Shown piece by piece: positions 28,859 through 38,764 of a DNA stretch of 64,000 nt. The stretch spans positions 4,014,796-4,078,795 of the forward strand of contig CP053450.1 of assembly GCA_013285505.1 (NCBI GenBank), read 5' to 3'. How positions within the stretch are numbered: position 1 is the stretch's first letter; the number at the start of each line of letters is the position of its first letter. The position numbers and the translations under genes were made by a program. Source of the stretch: Planctomycetota bacterium. Lineage in GTDB: Bacteria; Planctomycetota; Phycisphaerae; Phycisphaerales; UBA1924. Below the pieces are notes generated by a model. That model was given only the letters and a program-made list of their open reading frames with translations. It made no database searches and was not told the origin of the DNA.

Positions 28859-29833
28859 TCAGCGGCAGTCGGCCCACTCGTTCTGGAACGCGAGGAAGTC
28901 GAGCGTGTTGATCTGCCCGTCGTTGTTCCAGTCGGCCTCCGGGTCACGCATGTTGAAGAGGTTGAGGAACTCGATGTAGTCGCGGGTGTCGACGACGCCG
29001 TCCTCGTTCAGATCGGCGCGGCAGGGGGGCGGGCCGGGGAGCACGAAGATCGGCTGGTCGAAGCTGTCCTGGGGGAGGTAGAAGGGCTGGCTGTACTCGA
29101 GGTCGAGGTCCAGGGCGTTGAAGGGGGGCAGCGGCGGGTCGAGCTGGATGATGATGGCGTCCTGCTCGGGGAACACGATGCTGTTCCAGTAGTCCTCGGG
29201 GAGGCGGATGTCGATGATCGGGTTCTGCGGGTTGACCGGGATCACGAGGTCGTACACGAAGTCGTTGGAGCCGTTGTTGATGACGGTTTCGACCTGCGGT
29301 GCGCCCGGCAGGACCGGGATGAAGCACTCGTAGTTGCCGTCGGAGAAGTCGGCGCTGGCGAGCAGATCCCAGTGCTTGCCGTTGGAGAAGTTGGAGAACT
29401 TGACCATGACGCGGGTGTTGGAGCTGGTTCTGCGGTCAAGCTCGACGTTGACGGTGATGATGCGCCCGGGGCGGAGGCTGTCGCCGTCGAAGATGCTCTT
29501 GACGACGTTGGACGCGCCGCCGTCCTTCCTGGTGTCGTTCTCGCCCTGTTCGAGCGAGCCGTTGCCGTTGTCGTCGACCTTGTCGCCGTTGATGTCGGTG
29601 ACATCGATCGTGGTGACATTGGGCCCGAACTGGCTGTAGCCGTTGTAGACGGCGATCGTGATGTCCTCGACCCAGAGGCCGGTGTCGTTGCGGAGGTTCA
29701 GCTGGAACTGGCCGGAGCCGGAGCCGACGGTGATCTCCTTGCCGCCCCGCGGCACGCCCGTCTGGGCGAGGCTGGAGCAGGCGGTTGCCGCGAGGATCGA
29801 GGCAGCGAGCAGGCTGGTGGTGGTGCGTGTCAT
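28859..29833 (-). CDS. Secreted protein with two dockerin-like repeats
   Basis: A 324-residue exported protein. The N-terminus (LLAASILAATACSSLAQ) could be a signal peptide or a lipobox (ATAC). Residues ~40-270 form a beta-sandwich-like region beginning FQLNLRNDTGLWVEDITIAV. It includes an acidic Ca2+-loop-like stretch, DVTDINGDKVDDNGNGSLE. The tail has DLNEDGVVDTRDYIEFLNLF and DWNNDGQINTLDFLAFQNEW, opening with Cys (PPCRAD) and ending ADCR. It is the third dockerin-tailed gene in a row on this strand, each with its own leader and terminator. Family of the core is unknown. Confidence 0.75.
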   Translation of the reverse strand: MTRTTTSLLAASILAATACSSLAQTGVPRGGKEITVGSGSGQFQLNLRNDTGLWVEDITIAVYNGYSQFGPNVTTIDVTDINGDKVDDNGNGSLEQGENDTRKDGGASNVVKSIFDGDSLRPGRIITVNVELDRRTSSNTRVMVKFSNFSNGKHWDLLASADFSDGNYECFIPVLPGAPQVETVINNGSNDFVYDLVIPVNPQNPIIDIRLPEDYWNSIVFPEQDAIIIQLDPPLPPFNALDLDLEYSQPFYLPQDSFDQPIFVLPGPPPCRADLNEDGVVDTRDYIEFLNLFNMRDPEADWNNDGQINTLDFLAFQNEWADCR

Positions 29834-29933
29834 CGGTGGGCTCCTTCTGGTCTGGGCGAGATGCCGTTTGGACTCCTGTTCAGGGGGTAAGCGACACCGA
29901 CCGGCACCGCTCACGGTGGCGCGGGCATAACAG

Positions 29934-29964
29934 CACCGCGGCCCGCTGATCGCGGGCCGCGGTG
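29934..29964 (-). terminator. Hairpin terminator for the M3 peptidase gene
   Basis: A 13-bp stem (CACCGCGGCCCGC / GCGGGCCGCGGTG) lies 49 bases past the stop on the minus strand. On that strand it is followed by GCTGTTATG. Confidence 0.7.
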
Positions 29965-30012
29965 GCAGAACGTGGGGTTGCATGAATCGGGCGTGTGCCC
30001 GGGCGGGATCGT

Positions 30013-31753
30013 TCAGTCGGGCAGCTTGGCCAGCGCGGCCTCGACGCGCTCGACGAGGCGCGAGACGGTTTCGGCGCCGAAGTCGAAGGCCAGGCCTGTT
30101 GACTCGAACAGCTCGGGCAGGGGGCGGCTGCCGCCGATCGAGAGGCCCTTGATGTAGAGATCGATCGCGGCCTGCTCGCCCTGTTCGAGCGAGATGAGCC
30201 AGAGCTGCAGGGCGCCGAGCTGGGCGATGCCGTACTCGATGTAGTAGAACGGGTGGCCCCAGAGGTGCGGCTGGCGGTGCCAGAGCCAGCGGTGCTCGGC
30301 GTCCAAGCCCGACCAGTCCACGCCGCCGCCGAAGCGCGACTCGAGCTCGAGCCAGTGGGCGCAGCGCTCGTCGGCGGTGTGCTCGGGGTTGGTGTAGATC
30401 CAGTGCTGGAAGGCGTCGATGGTGGCGATCCACGCCAGCAGGCTGACCGAGCCCTGCAGCTGCTTGCGCATGGCCCGGCCGAGGTCGGCCTCGTCGGGGT
30501 AGTAGCCGTCGGGCCCGCCCCAGTGCTGCATCGTCATGAGTTCCATGGCCATGCTGGCGACCTCGCAGAACTCGATCGGGGCGTGGCGGTAGCCGACGAG
30601 CGGGTCTTCTCGCGAGAGCTGCGAGTGGAAGGCGTGGCCGGCCTCGTGCACCATGGTCTCGACGTCGCGGTGCAGGCCCGCGGCGTTCATGAAGATGAAG
30701 GGCTGGCGTATGCGGTCGCGCATGTACTGGTAGCCGCCGGGGGCCTTGCCCTTGCGGCTGTCGAGGTCGAGGCACGCCCCGCCGCGCGAGCCGCGGGACT
30801 CGCTGCCGTCGCCGAGCTCGCCGAGCATGTCGGCCAGGCGCGGGTCGAGGCGGCCGAACGCGGCGATCGCCTTCTGCATGAGCTGCGCCGCCGTCGAAGG
30901 GGGTGAGCGGCTTGCGGCCCTTAGAATCGACGGCGACGTCCCAGGGACGCACGGTGTCCACGCCGAGGGTCGCGCGTCGCTCCTCGAGCCGGCGCTGGTT
31001 GAAGGGGACGACCGCCTTTTCGACGGCGTCGTGGAAGGCGAAGCAGTCTTCGGTGCCGTAGTCGAACCGGAGCATCGAGCGGAAGGCGTAGCCGACGTAG
31101 TTGGTGAAGCCCGCGTTCCGGGCGACCTGCTGCCGCAGCTTGACCTGCTCGCCGAAGATCTCGTCGATGGCGTCCTTGTCCTGCAGGCGTCGCTCCGCGC
31201 AGATGCGCCAGGCGGACTCACGGACGGCGCGGTCGTTGGACTCCTGGTACTTGCCCATCTGCGGCATGGTCTGTTCGCGGCCATCGAACTCGACCGTCAT
31301 CGCGCCGGTCACCGTCTGGTACTTCTGTGCCAGCTTGTCGATCTGGGTCTGCAGGGGGACGTTGGCCTCGCGGAACAGCTCGACGGCGGCCTGGGTTGCG
31401 CGGCGCATCACCAGGTAGCGGTCCTCGGGCATGTCGAACCGGTCGAAGTAGGACGCCTCGACCTTGTCGAGCTCGAAGGCCGCGGGCTTGATCTTGGGGG
31501 AGACCTCTTCGAGGAACTTCGTGAACGCCCCGGCGGCGTCGGCGTCCTCGGTGTCGCAGGTCATGGAGATGTAGAGGTTGGCCTCGGCCTCGTTGCAGGC
31601 GGCCTCGAGCTCGGAGCGGTCGATCAGCCAACGCTCGAAATCGGCGGCGCTCTCGACCGGGCGGTCGCGCAGCGCGGCGAACAGCGGCTCGATGTTGGCC
31701 CAATCGGTCGCGTCGATCTCGGCCGGGACAAAGCTGGTGTCGAGTGTGGGCAT
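30013..31753 (-). CDS. M3-family oligoendopeptidase F-like metallopeptidase (frameshifted)
   Basis: Zinc metallopeptidase of about 580 residues that cleaves short peptides in the cytosol. The catalytic helix is VETMVHEAGHAFHSQ (HExxH), followed ~25 residues later by PIEFCEVASMAMELM with the third ligand Glu. GYQYMRDRIRQPFIFMNA upstream is typical of the M3B/PepF group. It starts at ATG 31753. The frame changes at 30885-30892 (plus-strand GCGCCGCC). Removing one base gives TPFDGAQLMQKAIA. Without correction the frame runs into the next gene and creates a spurious 964-codon reading frame. A hairpin terminator follows. Confidence 0.88.
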
Positions 31754-31877
31754 CTGGTCCTCCTGTGCCGCCCGGCGGGCGGGGTGCGGAAAGGTGAAGC
31801 GGGCGATCAGGCGCGATCATAGAAGCGCGGCCAGCGGCTCGGGCCGCCATGAGAACGCAAAGGGAACGCGAAGAGAA

Positions 31878-31906
31878 AGAGCCCCGGGCGGCGGGCCCGG
31901 GGCTCT
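31878..31906 (-). terminator. Hairpin terminator for the 31952-33222 gene
   Basis: A perfect 12-bp stem (AGAGCCCCGGGC / GCCCGGGGCTCT) is followed on the minus strand by TTCTCTTCGC. It lies 46 bases past the stop. Confidence 0.8.
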
Positions 31907-31951
31907 GTGAGGAGTTCACGATTCAGGCGGCGGGACCTGAGTTTGACGGGC

Positions 31952-33222
31952 TTACGGCCTGAGCAGGTCGCGGAGCATGCGCTCCTGCTCGCGGAACCAG
32001 TCGTCGGACAGACCGTTGACGTAGGCGAGCGTCGGGTAGTTCTTGGCGACGCTGCGGATGACGGCGAGGTGGCGGCGGGCGAGGCCCACGAAGGACCCGC
32101 GCTGCTTGAGGTCCTGGCTGCCCTGGGCGTTCTGCACGGCGGTGCCGTACTTCTGGAAGTAGGAGCCCATGCGCTCCTCGGCCTTGGTGACGCCCTCGCG
32201 CCAGGCCCGCATGTCGGCCTCGGGCTGGCTGATCGGGAAGATCTCGCCGCTGACTTCCTTGCCGACCCACTCGATCTCGTTGTAGCCGAGCATCGTGGTG
32301 AGCGTGTTCAGGTCGTTGGTGGTGCCCTTGGAGAATTTGCACTCGGCGGCCTGTGCCGAATCGAAGGTCAGGATGCGGCCGGCGGGGTTGACCATGTACT
32401 CACCCTCGTCGGTGTTGTACCAGGTGATCTCGCCGTCCTGGTTGCGGTTGTAGCTGAGGGGGTCCTCGATCTGCATCGACCGCATGATCTCGGGGGCGCG
32501 TTTGCCCTGCGCCGAGACCCGCTCCATCATGTAGAGCACCTTCTCGAGCTCGAGACCCTCGACGGCGACCAGCGCGCCGGACCAGCCGGTGCAGGCGCCG
32601 TAGTTACCGTCACGCATGAAGTAGATCTCTTCGAGGATGTGCGAGCTCATCGCGGCCGCGGAGATGGCCGACTCGATCCACGCCACCGTGCGGAAGCGGG
32701 GCTTGAACTCGTCGTGGATCACCTCGTGCATCTTGGGGATCTCGAGCAGGTACCCGCCGCCGGAGTTGACCTTGAAGACGACGATGTCGATCTCGTTGTC
32801 CTCGAGCCACTCGATGGAGTTGTGCAGCGGCTGGGCGGCGAACTGCACGCCGACCATGCCCTCGAGCGTGATCACCACGCCGCGGGGCACGCCGGGCGCT
32901 TGGGCGGGAGCTTCTGCGAGTCCTCGGCCGCGGCCCGGACGGGGTCGCTGCCTGCGGGGGTGCTGTCGGCGTCGCGTTCGATGCGTTCGATCGTCGAGGC
33001 CGCGAAGAACGCGCCCGACTGCGAGACGCCGCCGATGGAGTAGTCGATCCAGACCGAGCCGCTGAGCTCGCGGACGATCTCGCCCTCGATGACCCGGCCG
33101 TCCTTGAGGTAGATCTTGTCGCCGGCGACGGCGTTGGTGGCGGTGCCCAGCAGCATCGCCAGCGCGAGCACAAGCCCGGCCGCCATCCCGCCCAGTTGTT
33201 GAGTCCAACCGAAGAATCTCAT
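31952..33222 (-). CDS. Exported ClpP-fold (NfeD/S49-like) protein, copy 1 (frameshifted)
   Basis: About 424 residues. A signal peptide or anchor (AAGLVLALAMLLGTATNAVA) is followed by a small domain with KIYLKDGRVIEGEIVRE, shared with the next gene upstream. The main domain matches ClpP-fold proteases of the NfeD/SppA group: VVITLEGMVGVQFAAQPLHN, DIVVFKVNSGGGYLLEIPKM and WIESAISAAAMSSHIL (where the nucleophile Ser would lie). Whether it is catalytically competent is unclear. A frame change at 32894-32902 (plus-strand GGGCGCTTGGG, one base missing) joins KLPPK to APGVPRGVV. ATG 33222 has GAGAGGA at correct spacing. No NfeD partner is visible. Confidence 0.7.
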
Positions 33223-33329
33223 GACAGGTCCTCTCATTGCACGCGCTGGTGTGGCGCGGGTGGTCTGGGTGCGGTTTTCTGTGTTCGTGCCGCGGGCCTG
33301 CGCCACGCGGCGTGTGGTGATGGACGGTG

Positions 33330-34763
33330 CTACGGGCGGTCCTTCATCTGTTCCTGTGTGATCTGCTCGATGATCGTTTCCATGGTCGGGATATCCCACA
33401 TGCCCTGCGGGGGCATCCGGAACATCCGCACGCCGATCACTTCCTTGTACCGCTCGAGGATGGAGATCATCTTGCGGAGCGTGGCGATCTGGCGCGAGCG
33501 GGCGGCCTGGCGTTCCCGCCGCTCGCCGGCGACCTGGATCTCGTCGAACTCCTGCCGCAGGTCTCGCAGCTGGCGTTCGGCGTTCTCGACGCTCCGCGTC
33601 CACTGCTCGCGGATGCGCTCCTCGCGCGCGTCGATCAGCCGGTAGTTCCGGTCGATCTCCAGCTCGAAGAGCAGCGAGTCGAGGTCGTCGACGGTGCCCT
33701 TGGAGATGCCGATGGTCTTAGCGATATCGGCGGTGATGGTCAGGTTGTCGTTGCCCTGGCCGCGGGCGCGTTCCTGGATGGTGTCCTCGTTCTCGCCCTG
33801 GCCGTCGTCGGTGAGGATGACCTCGTTGAGGTCGGGGTTGGGCTCTCCCTCGATGAGCACGGGCTTGCCGTTGTCGATGCGGTAGCTCAGGACGTACTCG
33901 GTGCGGGCCATCGCCTCGATGATCCGCGCGTCGTAGCCGCCGTTGAGCGCCATGCCGCGGGCGTGGCCGAGGCGAAGCGAGAACTGCTTCTCACGCACCC
34001 GCTCGTCGCCGGTCGAGCCGAAGATCTCCTCCAGCCGGCCGATCCCGCCGATGCGGCCCTCGCTCGAGAAGTAGATTGTCTTGAAGTTCAGCGGCAGGAA
34101 CGCGGCCCCGCCCATCGCGTTCTTGACCCACGCGACGTACTGCGGCTTGTAGCCCAGCGTCTCGGGCAGCTCCTTGGTCAGGATCGGCTCGATGTCCTCG
34201 GTCAGCCAGAGCTGGTCGAACTGGTTCACATCGTCGCCAAACTCCTGCCCGCCCAGCGTGCCCCAGGCGTTGTCGATCGCCAGGATCACGTACTGCGGCC
34301 GGTGCTTGACGATGTCCTTGGCGATCTGCCGGACCGCCGTCGGGGTGATGTCGCGGCCGAAGTAGCCCTCGATGTTCACGACATACACCGCGGGGGCGCT
34401 CGCATCGACGGCGGGCTCCGGGCGGTCGGCGTCGTCGCCGTTGTCGGCGTTCACCGTCGCGGCCTTGGTCCCGCTGTCCTCGGGGCCGCGGTCGATCGCC
34501 AGCAGGTCCGCCTTGTTGTACGTCTGCTCGCCCTCGATCCCGGCGACGATGACGAGGAACCGGACCTGGGTCTCGGTCTCCTCGAGCACGCGGCCCTTGA
34601 TCACGCGCCCGTCCTTGAACACCAACTGGTCCGGCGGGTCGCCGGCGGAGACCGCCACGGGTGCCGCAACCGAAGCGCCGATCCCCGTGGCCCCGACAGC
34701 ACCAGCCACCGCGAGCACGCCCGCGATCGCCGCCGCCAAAACCCGATTGCGTTGTGTCTTCAT
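33330..34763 (-). CDS. Exported ClpP-fold-like protein, copy 2
   Basis: A 477-residue exported protein. After the signal peptide comes QLVFKDGRVIKGRVLEETET, the same small domain as in copy 1. Then comes an acidic linker and a ClpP-like alpha/beta region: VYVVNIEGYFGRDITPTAVR, YVILAIDNAWGTLGGQEFGD and YVAWVKNAMGGAAFLPLNF. The residues after the second strand (DNAWG) replace the usual GG(G) oxyanion loop, so it may be non-catalytic. The C-terminal ~120 residues are a coiled-coil-like Arg/Glu helix. The frame is intact. It lies 107 bases upstream of copy 1 and may be co-transcribed. Start chosen at the second of two adjacent ATGs because of spacing from AGAGGG. Confidence 0.68.
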   Translation of the reverse strand: MKTQRNRVLAAAIAGVLAVAGAVGATGIGASVAAPVAVSAGDPPDQLVFKDGRVIKGRVLEETETQVRFLVIVAGIEGEQTYNKADLLAIDRGPEDSGTKAATVNADNGDDADRPEPAVDASAPAVYVVNIEGYFGRDITPTAVRQIAKDIVKHRPQYVILAIDNAWGTLGGQEFGDDVNQFDQLWLTEDIEPILTKELPETLGYKPQYVAWVKNAMGGAAFLPLNFKTIYFSSEGRIGGIGRLEEIFGSTGDERVREKQFSLRLGHARGMALNGGYDARIIEAMARTEYVLSYRIDNGKPVLIEGEPNPDLNEVILTDDGQGENEDTIQERARGQGNDNLTITADIAKTIGISKGTVDDLDSLLFELEIDRNYRLIDAREERIREQWTRSVENAERQLRDLRQEFDEIQVAGERRERQAARSRQIATLRKMISILERYKEVIGVRMFRMPPQGMWDIPTMETIIEQITQEQMKDRP

Positions 34764-34849
34764 CATGCCCTCTTTCGTGAACCTTCCCGTGGGTCTCGCG
34801 GGCTGCCTCCGGATGGCACACCCCGCCCGCGTGTCTGCAGACTCACAGC

Positions 34850-36148
34850 TTAGACGCTCCCGCCTCCGGCAAGTTCCGCAGCCAGCCGCAGCGCCTCCGG
34901 CTTGCCCGAAACCCGGCCCTCCAGCTGCGCGTCGTACACCGACGAGAGTACCCGAGCAAACACCGGACCCGGGGTGATGCCGACCTCCAGCATGTCGTTG
35001 CCGTCGATCAGCGGTGTGGGCGCCAGCCCGATCCCGTCGCCCGCGAGAGAGCCCACATCCGTCCGGACCACATTGCCCAGTTTGCCGTTCCTGGCCTCCA
35101 GCACCGCCAGAGCGTCGGCAAACCACGGTGCGGCCGCCCGGGCGCTTCCGGGACGCGACCCCGGCCGCCGCCCAGTCGGCCTCGATCTCCAGCACGCCCC
35201 CGAGCACGTCCCGCAGCCGGGCCGACTCCTCGTTGCTCAGACACAGCCCCCGACGCCACCGCCGCACGAGCCCCGGCACCTGGGCCAGCGACTCGGCCTC
35301 CCCCGGTCAAACGCCAGCGCCGCCAGGGCCGCGGGGAAGGACACCGCCACCGGCTCGCCGAGAAACTCCCCCGGAGCCAGCCCCGCCAGGGCCGAGCCCC
35401 GTGCCGCCGTCGGCACCACGCCGAGCACGACGCCGTCGAGGCTCAGCTCATCCAGCAGACCCGCGGCCTCGGCCCGGGTCTCGGCGAGGAACATCCGGCG
35501 GAGCTCGTCGCCGACCCGTTCGCGGCTCACGCCCTCGAGATCCGACGCGTGCTCGCGGATGGCGCTGGCGGTGCCCTGCTCGATCGCAAAGCCGAACCGT
35601 GCCGCGAAGCGCACGGCCCGCAGCGCCCGCAGGTGGTCTTCGGCCAGCCTGCGCTCCGGGTCCCCCACCGCCCGGATGACGCGGGCCCGCAGGTCGGCCA
35701 TGCCGCCGACGTGGTCGATCACGTGGCCGTGGATGCTCGCCGAGTCCTCGGCCGCGAGGGGATCGAGGAAGAGGGCGTTGATGGTAAAGTCCCGCCGCTC
35801 GGCGTCGTGGGCGGCGTCGGCAAACTCGACGCGGTCCGGCCGCCGGTTGTCCGTGTATGGCCCGTCGGAGCGGAAGGTCGCGACCTCGACCACGCCGCCG
35901 GCCTCTTTGACGAGCACGACGCCGAAGCTCGCGCCCACCGCGGCCGTCTTGCGGAACATCGCCTGGATAGCGTCGGGCCGCGCGTCGGTCGCGACGTCGT
36001 AATCGACCGGGTCGAGCCCGAGCAATTCGTCGCGCACGCACCCTCCGGCGAAGTAGGCGACATGGCCGGCCTCGCGGAGGCGGCGCACGATCGACGCCGC
36101 GGTGCCGCGGGCGTGCTCACTGGTCCATTCTGGTGCGTTCTGCGCCAC
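34850..36148 (-). CDS. CCA-adding tRNA nucleotidyltransferase family protein (frameshifted)
   Basis: Adds or repairs the 3' CCA of tRNA (or is a related poly(A) polymerase) from CTP/ATP. The N-terminal class II nucleotidyltransferase core is clear: FAGGCVRDELLGLDPVDYDV (GGxVRD and DxD), then ERRDFTINALFLDP and RLAEDHLRALRAVRFAARFG. Starts at GTG 36148. Frame changes lie at 35300-35304 (C5 where C6 is expected) and 35141-35149 (GGCGCTTCC, one extra base). Correcting both yields a C-terminal body of about 430 residues in all, ending AELAGGGSV. The tRNA-Ala in this window does not encode CCA, so such an enzyme is required. Confidence 0.85.
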
Positions 36149-36210
36149 GGCGGGAGTCTAGTGCGTCTCGGCCGGAGGCTCGGGGTCGCCGGGTTCCTTC
36201 TTACCCACGA

Positions 36211-36247
36211 GACACACCCCGGCGCGTAGCACCCGCCGGGGTGTGTC
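36211..36247 (-). terminator. Hairpin terminator after the small basic protein gene
   Basis: A perfect 14-bp stem (GACACACCCCGGCG / CGCCGGGGTGTGTC) lies between the stop at 36289 and the start of the CCA-enzyme gene on the same strand. Confidence 0.75.
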
Positions 36248-36288
36248 TTCTCGATCACGCTGTGGAAGAGGCGCGGGACGACCCCGAG

Positions 36289-36648
36289 TCACTTCTTGCG
36301 AGACTTCTTCGCCTTCCGGGACCGCTTGGACCCCATCGCCGCGAACGCCGCGCGGCCGAACCGGCCCGAGACCGTCGCCAGCTGCACCCGCCGCATGTCG
36401 ACCATCGAGCACTTGCCGCCGACGGACCGGACCATCAGGAAGGGCACGCAGACCGACTCGATCCGCACGGGGGCCTCGGTGCAGTTGGGCAGCACGGTGA
36501 CCCTCTGGACCCGGACCCCGTCGGCGCCGAAGCCGCACGCCATGAAGTCGTAGCTCTCGTGCATGACCACGACGTAGTCGCCCACGCACACATCGTCGGC
36601 CCGGACCTGCCGGACGACTCTCACCTTCTTGTCCTTGTTCCTGTTCAT
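36289..36648 (-). CDS. Small basic hypothetical protein
   Basis: A protein of 119 residues from ATG 36648; further in-frame ATGs at 36666 and 36711 would lengthen it to as many as 140. It contains VRADDVCVGDYVVVMHESYD and CSMVDMRRVQLATVSGRFGR and ends in a strongly basic tail (GSKRSRKAKKSRKK). The basic tail suggests nucleic-acid or ribosome binding, but no family is recognised. Base composition is less GC-rich upstream of the gene. A terminator follows. Confidence 0.5.
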   Translation of the reverse strand: MNRNKDKKVRVVRQVRADDVCVGDYVVVMHESYDFMACGFGADGVRVQRVTVLPNCTEAPVRIESVCVPFLMVRSVGGKCSMVDMRRVQLATVSGRFGRAAFAAMGSKRSRKAKKSRKK

Positions 36649-36866
36649 GGCATCACACAACTTCATTGCTCGTGCGACAGCGTTCGCGCTGCGCAGCAAC
36701 ATCACGTTCATCAGATTTCACACGGTGGAAAGGGAGTGCCGGCCGATCAGCCGGCGGCATCAGACCCGAGGCGGGCATCGCGCAGCCACACCCGGCCGCA
36801 CATTCGCGGCAGAGATTCGCTGACCGATATGTGTTGCAGAAACAACACGGCATGCTCCACAGGGAT

Positions 36867-36884
36867 GTCATGTCACAACATGAC
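36867..36884. promoter_or_regulatory. 18-bp palindrome, candidate operator
   Basis: GTCATGT-CACA-ACATGAC, a perfect 7-4-7 dyad, lies in the gap between two minus-strand genes, about 155-220 bases upstream of the basic-protein starts and past the VOC gene's 3' end. The surrounding gap (36712-36947) is less GC-rich and holds no other gene. Confidence 0.35.
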
Positions 36885-36947
36885 GGGTCGGGATTCTCTC
36901 CGACACGCAAGCCAAGTCAAGTGTTCCGCCGCAAAAGAGATTTCTTC

Positions 36948-37394
36948 TCAGCCGCGCGCCGAGTCGCGCTCCGCCTCGACGTGCTTCCAGTAGTCCCCCG
37001 ACATCAGCTCCGCCGAGTTGCCCGCCGGATCACGGAAGTAGATCGACCGCGCGCGGTCGCCCTCCGGCCCCGGCCACTCGATCTCCTTCTCGATTTCGAC
37101 GCCGCGAACCTGCAAGCGGGCCAGCCACGCGTCGTAGGAATCGGGCGTGATCGCAAACGCGATGTGTCCCGGTCCCGTCGCGCCGTGCGAGGGCACCACG
37201 CGGCCGGGCTTGCCGGCCAGTTCCGGATTGAAGATCAGCAGCACCGCCCCGCCCGGCAGCCGCAGCCCGCGCCCGACGCCGCCGACCGACTCCTCCATCA
37301 CCACCAGCCCGAGCACGTCGGCGTAGAACCGCACCGTCGCGTCGACATCGGTCGCGTAGAGGATCGTCTCGTGAACTCCCAGCACTGTCGGCAT
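36948..37394 (-). CDS. VOC-superfamily (glyoxalase/bleomycin-resistance-like) protein
   Basis: A 148-residue protein with two beta-alpha-beta-beta-beta modules. The first opens GVHETILYATDVDATVRFYA and continues DVLGLVVMEES. The second has GHIAFAITPDSYDAWLARLQ and IYFRDPAGNSAELMS. The His near the start of each module and the Glu of AELM are the usual metal ligands. The substrate is unknown, since VOC proteins range from isomerases to drug-binding proteins. It is a single gene, divergent from the MFS transporter 110 bases away. Confidence 0.85.
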   Translation of the reverse strand: MPTVLGVHETILYATDVDATVRFYADVLGLVVMEESVGGVGRGLRLPGGAVLLIFNPELAGKPGRVVPSHGATGPGHIAFAITPDSYDAWLARLQVRGVEIEKEIEWPGPEGDRARSIYFRDPAGNSAELMSGDYWKHVEAERDSARG

Positions 37395-37504
37395 TCGGAT
37401 CCCTCCCAGTCTCACGCGTCGCACACGCAGCGTACGCCGACACACCAGCCGCCGGGACGCTCGCGCCGGCCCGCGCCGAGCAGCAGGATCGCTACGCTCA
37501 TGCC

Positions 37505-38729
37505 ATGCCCAAGCCGCCCCGCTCGAAGCTGCCCACCGTTGTCTGGGCGGCCGCGTGGGTCAGCTTCTGTGCCGATGCCTCGACCGAGCTGATCTACGGC
37601 ATCCTCCCCGCGTTCTACCTCGGCACGCTCAGCATCGGCGTGCTCGGGCTCGGGCTCATCGAGGGCTTCGCCGAATCGCTCGTCAGCCTCACCAAGCTCT
37701 ACAGCGGCTCGCTCTCCGACCGCACCGGCAGACGCAAGCCGTGGATGCTCGCCGGTTACGGCCTTGCCGCGATCTCCAAACCACTGCTGGCCTTCACCAC
37801 CTCGGGCCTGGCCGTCGGCGCGCTGCGCGCCAGCGATCGGTTCGGCAAGGGGCTGCGGGGTGCCGCGTGACGCCCTGATCGCCGACTCGATCGGCCCGCA
37901 CGTCCGCGGCCGCGCCTTCGGCGTGCAGCGCGGCATGGACCACGCCGGGCGCGCTCGTCGGCGGCCTGGCCGCCGCGGGGCTGCTCGCCCTCGATGCGGT
38001 CTCGACCAACCAGCTCTTCCTGCTCTCGGCGATCCCCGGCCTCGCGGCGGTGCTGGTCATCGTCTTCTTCATCCGCGAGGTGCCGCCGAGCCCCGGCCGC
38101 GAGCTGCGCGCCCCCTTCGGCCTGCGGGCCTCGTGGCGTGACGCGAGCCCCGGGGTTGCGCCGCTACCTGGTCGCGTCGGCGCTCTTCGCTCTGGCCAAC
38201 TCCAGCGACATGCTGCTGCTGGGCATCTGCTACGAGCAGTTCCTCGCTTTCGGCATGGAGCCCCACTTGGCGATCAGCCGGCTGCCGCTGCTCTGGGCGC
38301 TGCTGCACGTGGTCAAGAGCCTCGGCACGCCGCTGGCCGGCACGCTGAGCGACCGGGTCGGACGCGTGCCACTGCTGGCGGCGTCGTGGGTGATCTACGC
38401 GGGCGTGTACGCCGGTACCGCCGCGTTCGCCCTCGGCGGCCACCCCACGTGGAGCATGGCGATCTTCACCGCCTACGCCCTGGTCTCGGTGCTGATGGAA
38501 GGCCCCGAGCGCGCGCTCATCGCCGACCTCCAGCCCGAGAGCGCCAAACGCGGCGGCGCCTACGGCCTGCTGCACTTTGTCACGGGCATCCTCGCCCTGC
38601 CCGCGACCATCCTCGCCGCGGTGCTCTGGCACGAGCTGGGGCCGGCGTGGGCATTCGGGCGCGGGGGCGGTGCTGGCGCTCCTCGCGGCCGCCGTGCTGC
38701 TGGTGCTCAGGCCCGCAAGCAGCCAATAG
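37505..38729 (+). CDS. MFS transporter (frameshifted)
   Basis: A ~405-residue major facilitator with two six-helix halves. The cytosolic loop after helix 2 (SGSLSDRTGRRKPWMLAGYG) is the MFS motif A, repeated in the second half as AGTLSDRVGRVPLLA. FGKGLRGA-PRDALIADS fits a group of bacterial MFS proteins of unknown substrate. Four frame changes lie at 37858-37868 (two bases lost, expected GAPRDALI), 37946-37952 (GGGCGC), 38152-38155 (G4 for G3) and 38657-38662 (GGGCGC). Each correction restores a helix. The end at 38729 follows from the last correction. Converges on the AhpD-like gene. Confidence 0.82.
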
Positions 38730-38764
38730 TCCGCCCGAGTGCCGGGTCGAGGCGCACCCCGCGC

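Noticed and set aside
28859..31753. A single 964-codon protein joining a peptidase to a dockerin tail
   Set aside because: The frame only joins because of an indel at 30885. The peptidase continues in another frame to 30013, and the dockerin gene has its own signal peptide and start at 29833.
36673..36711. The longer start (MNVMLLRSANAVARA) of the small basic protein
   Set aside because: There is no Shine-Dalgarno and the extra residues look non-coding. It cannot be fully excluded, so the shorter start is reported with low confidence.
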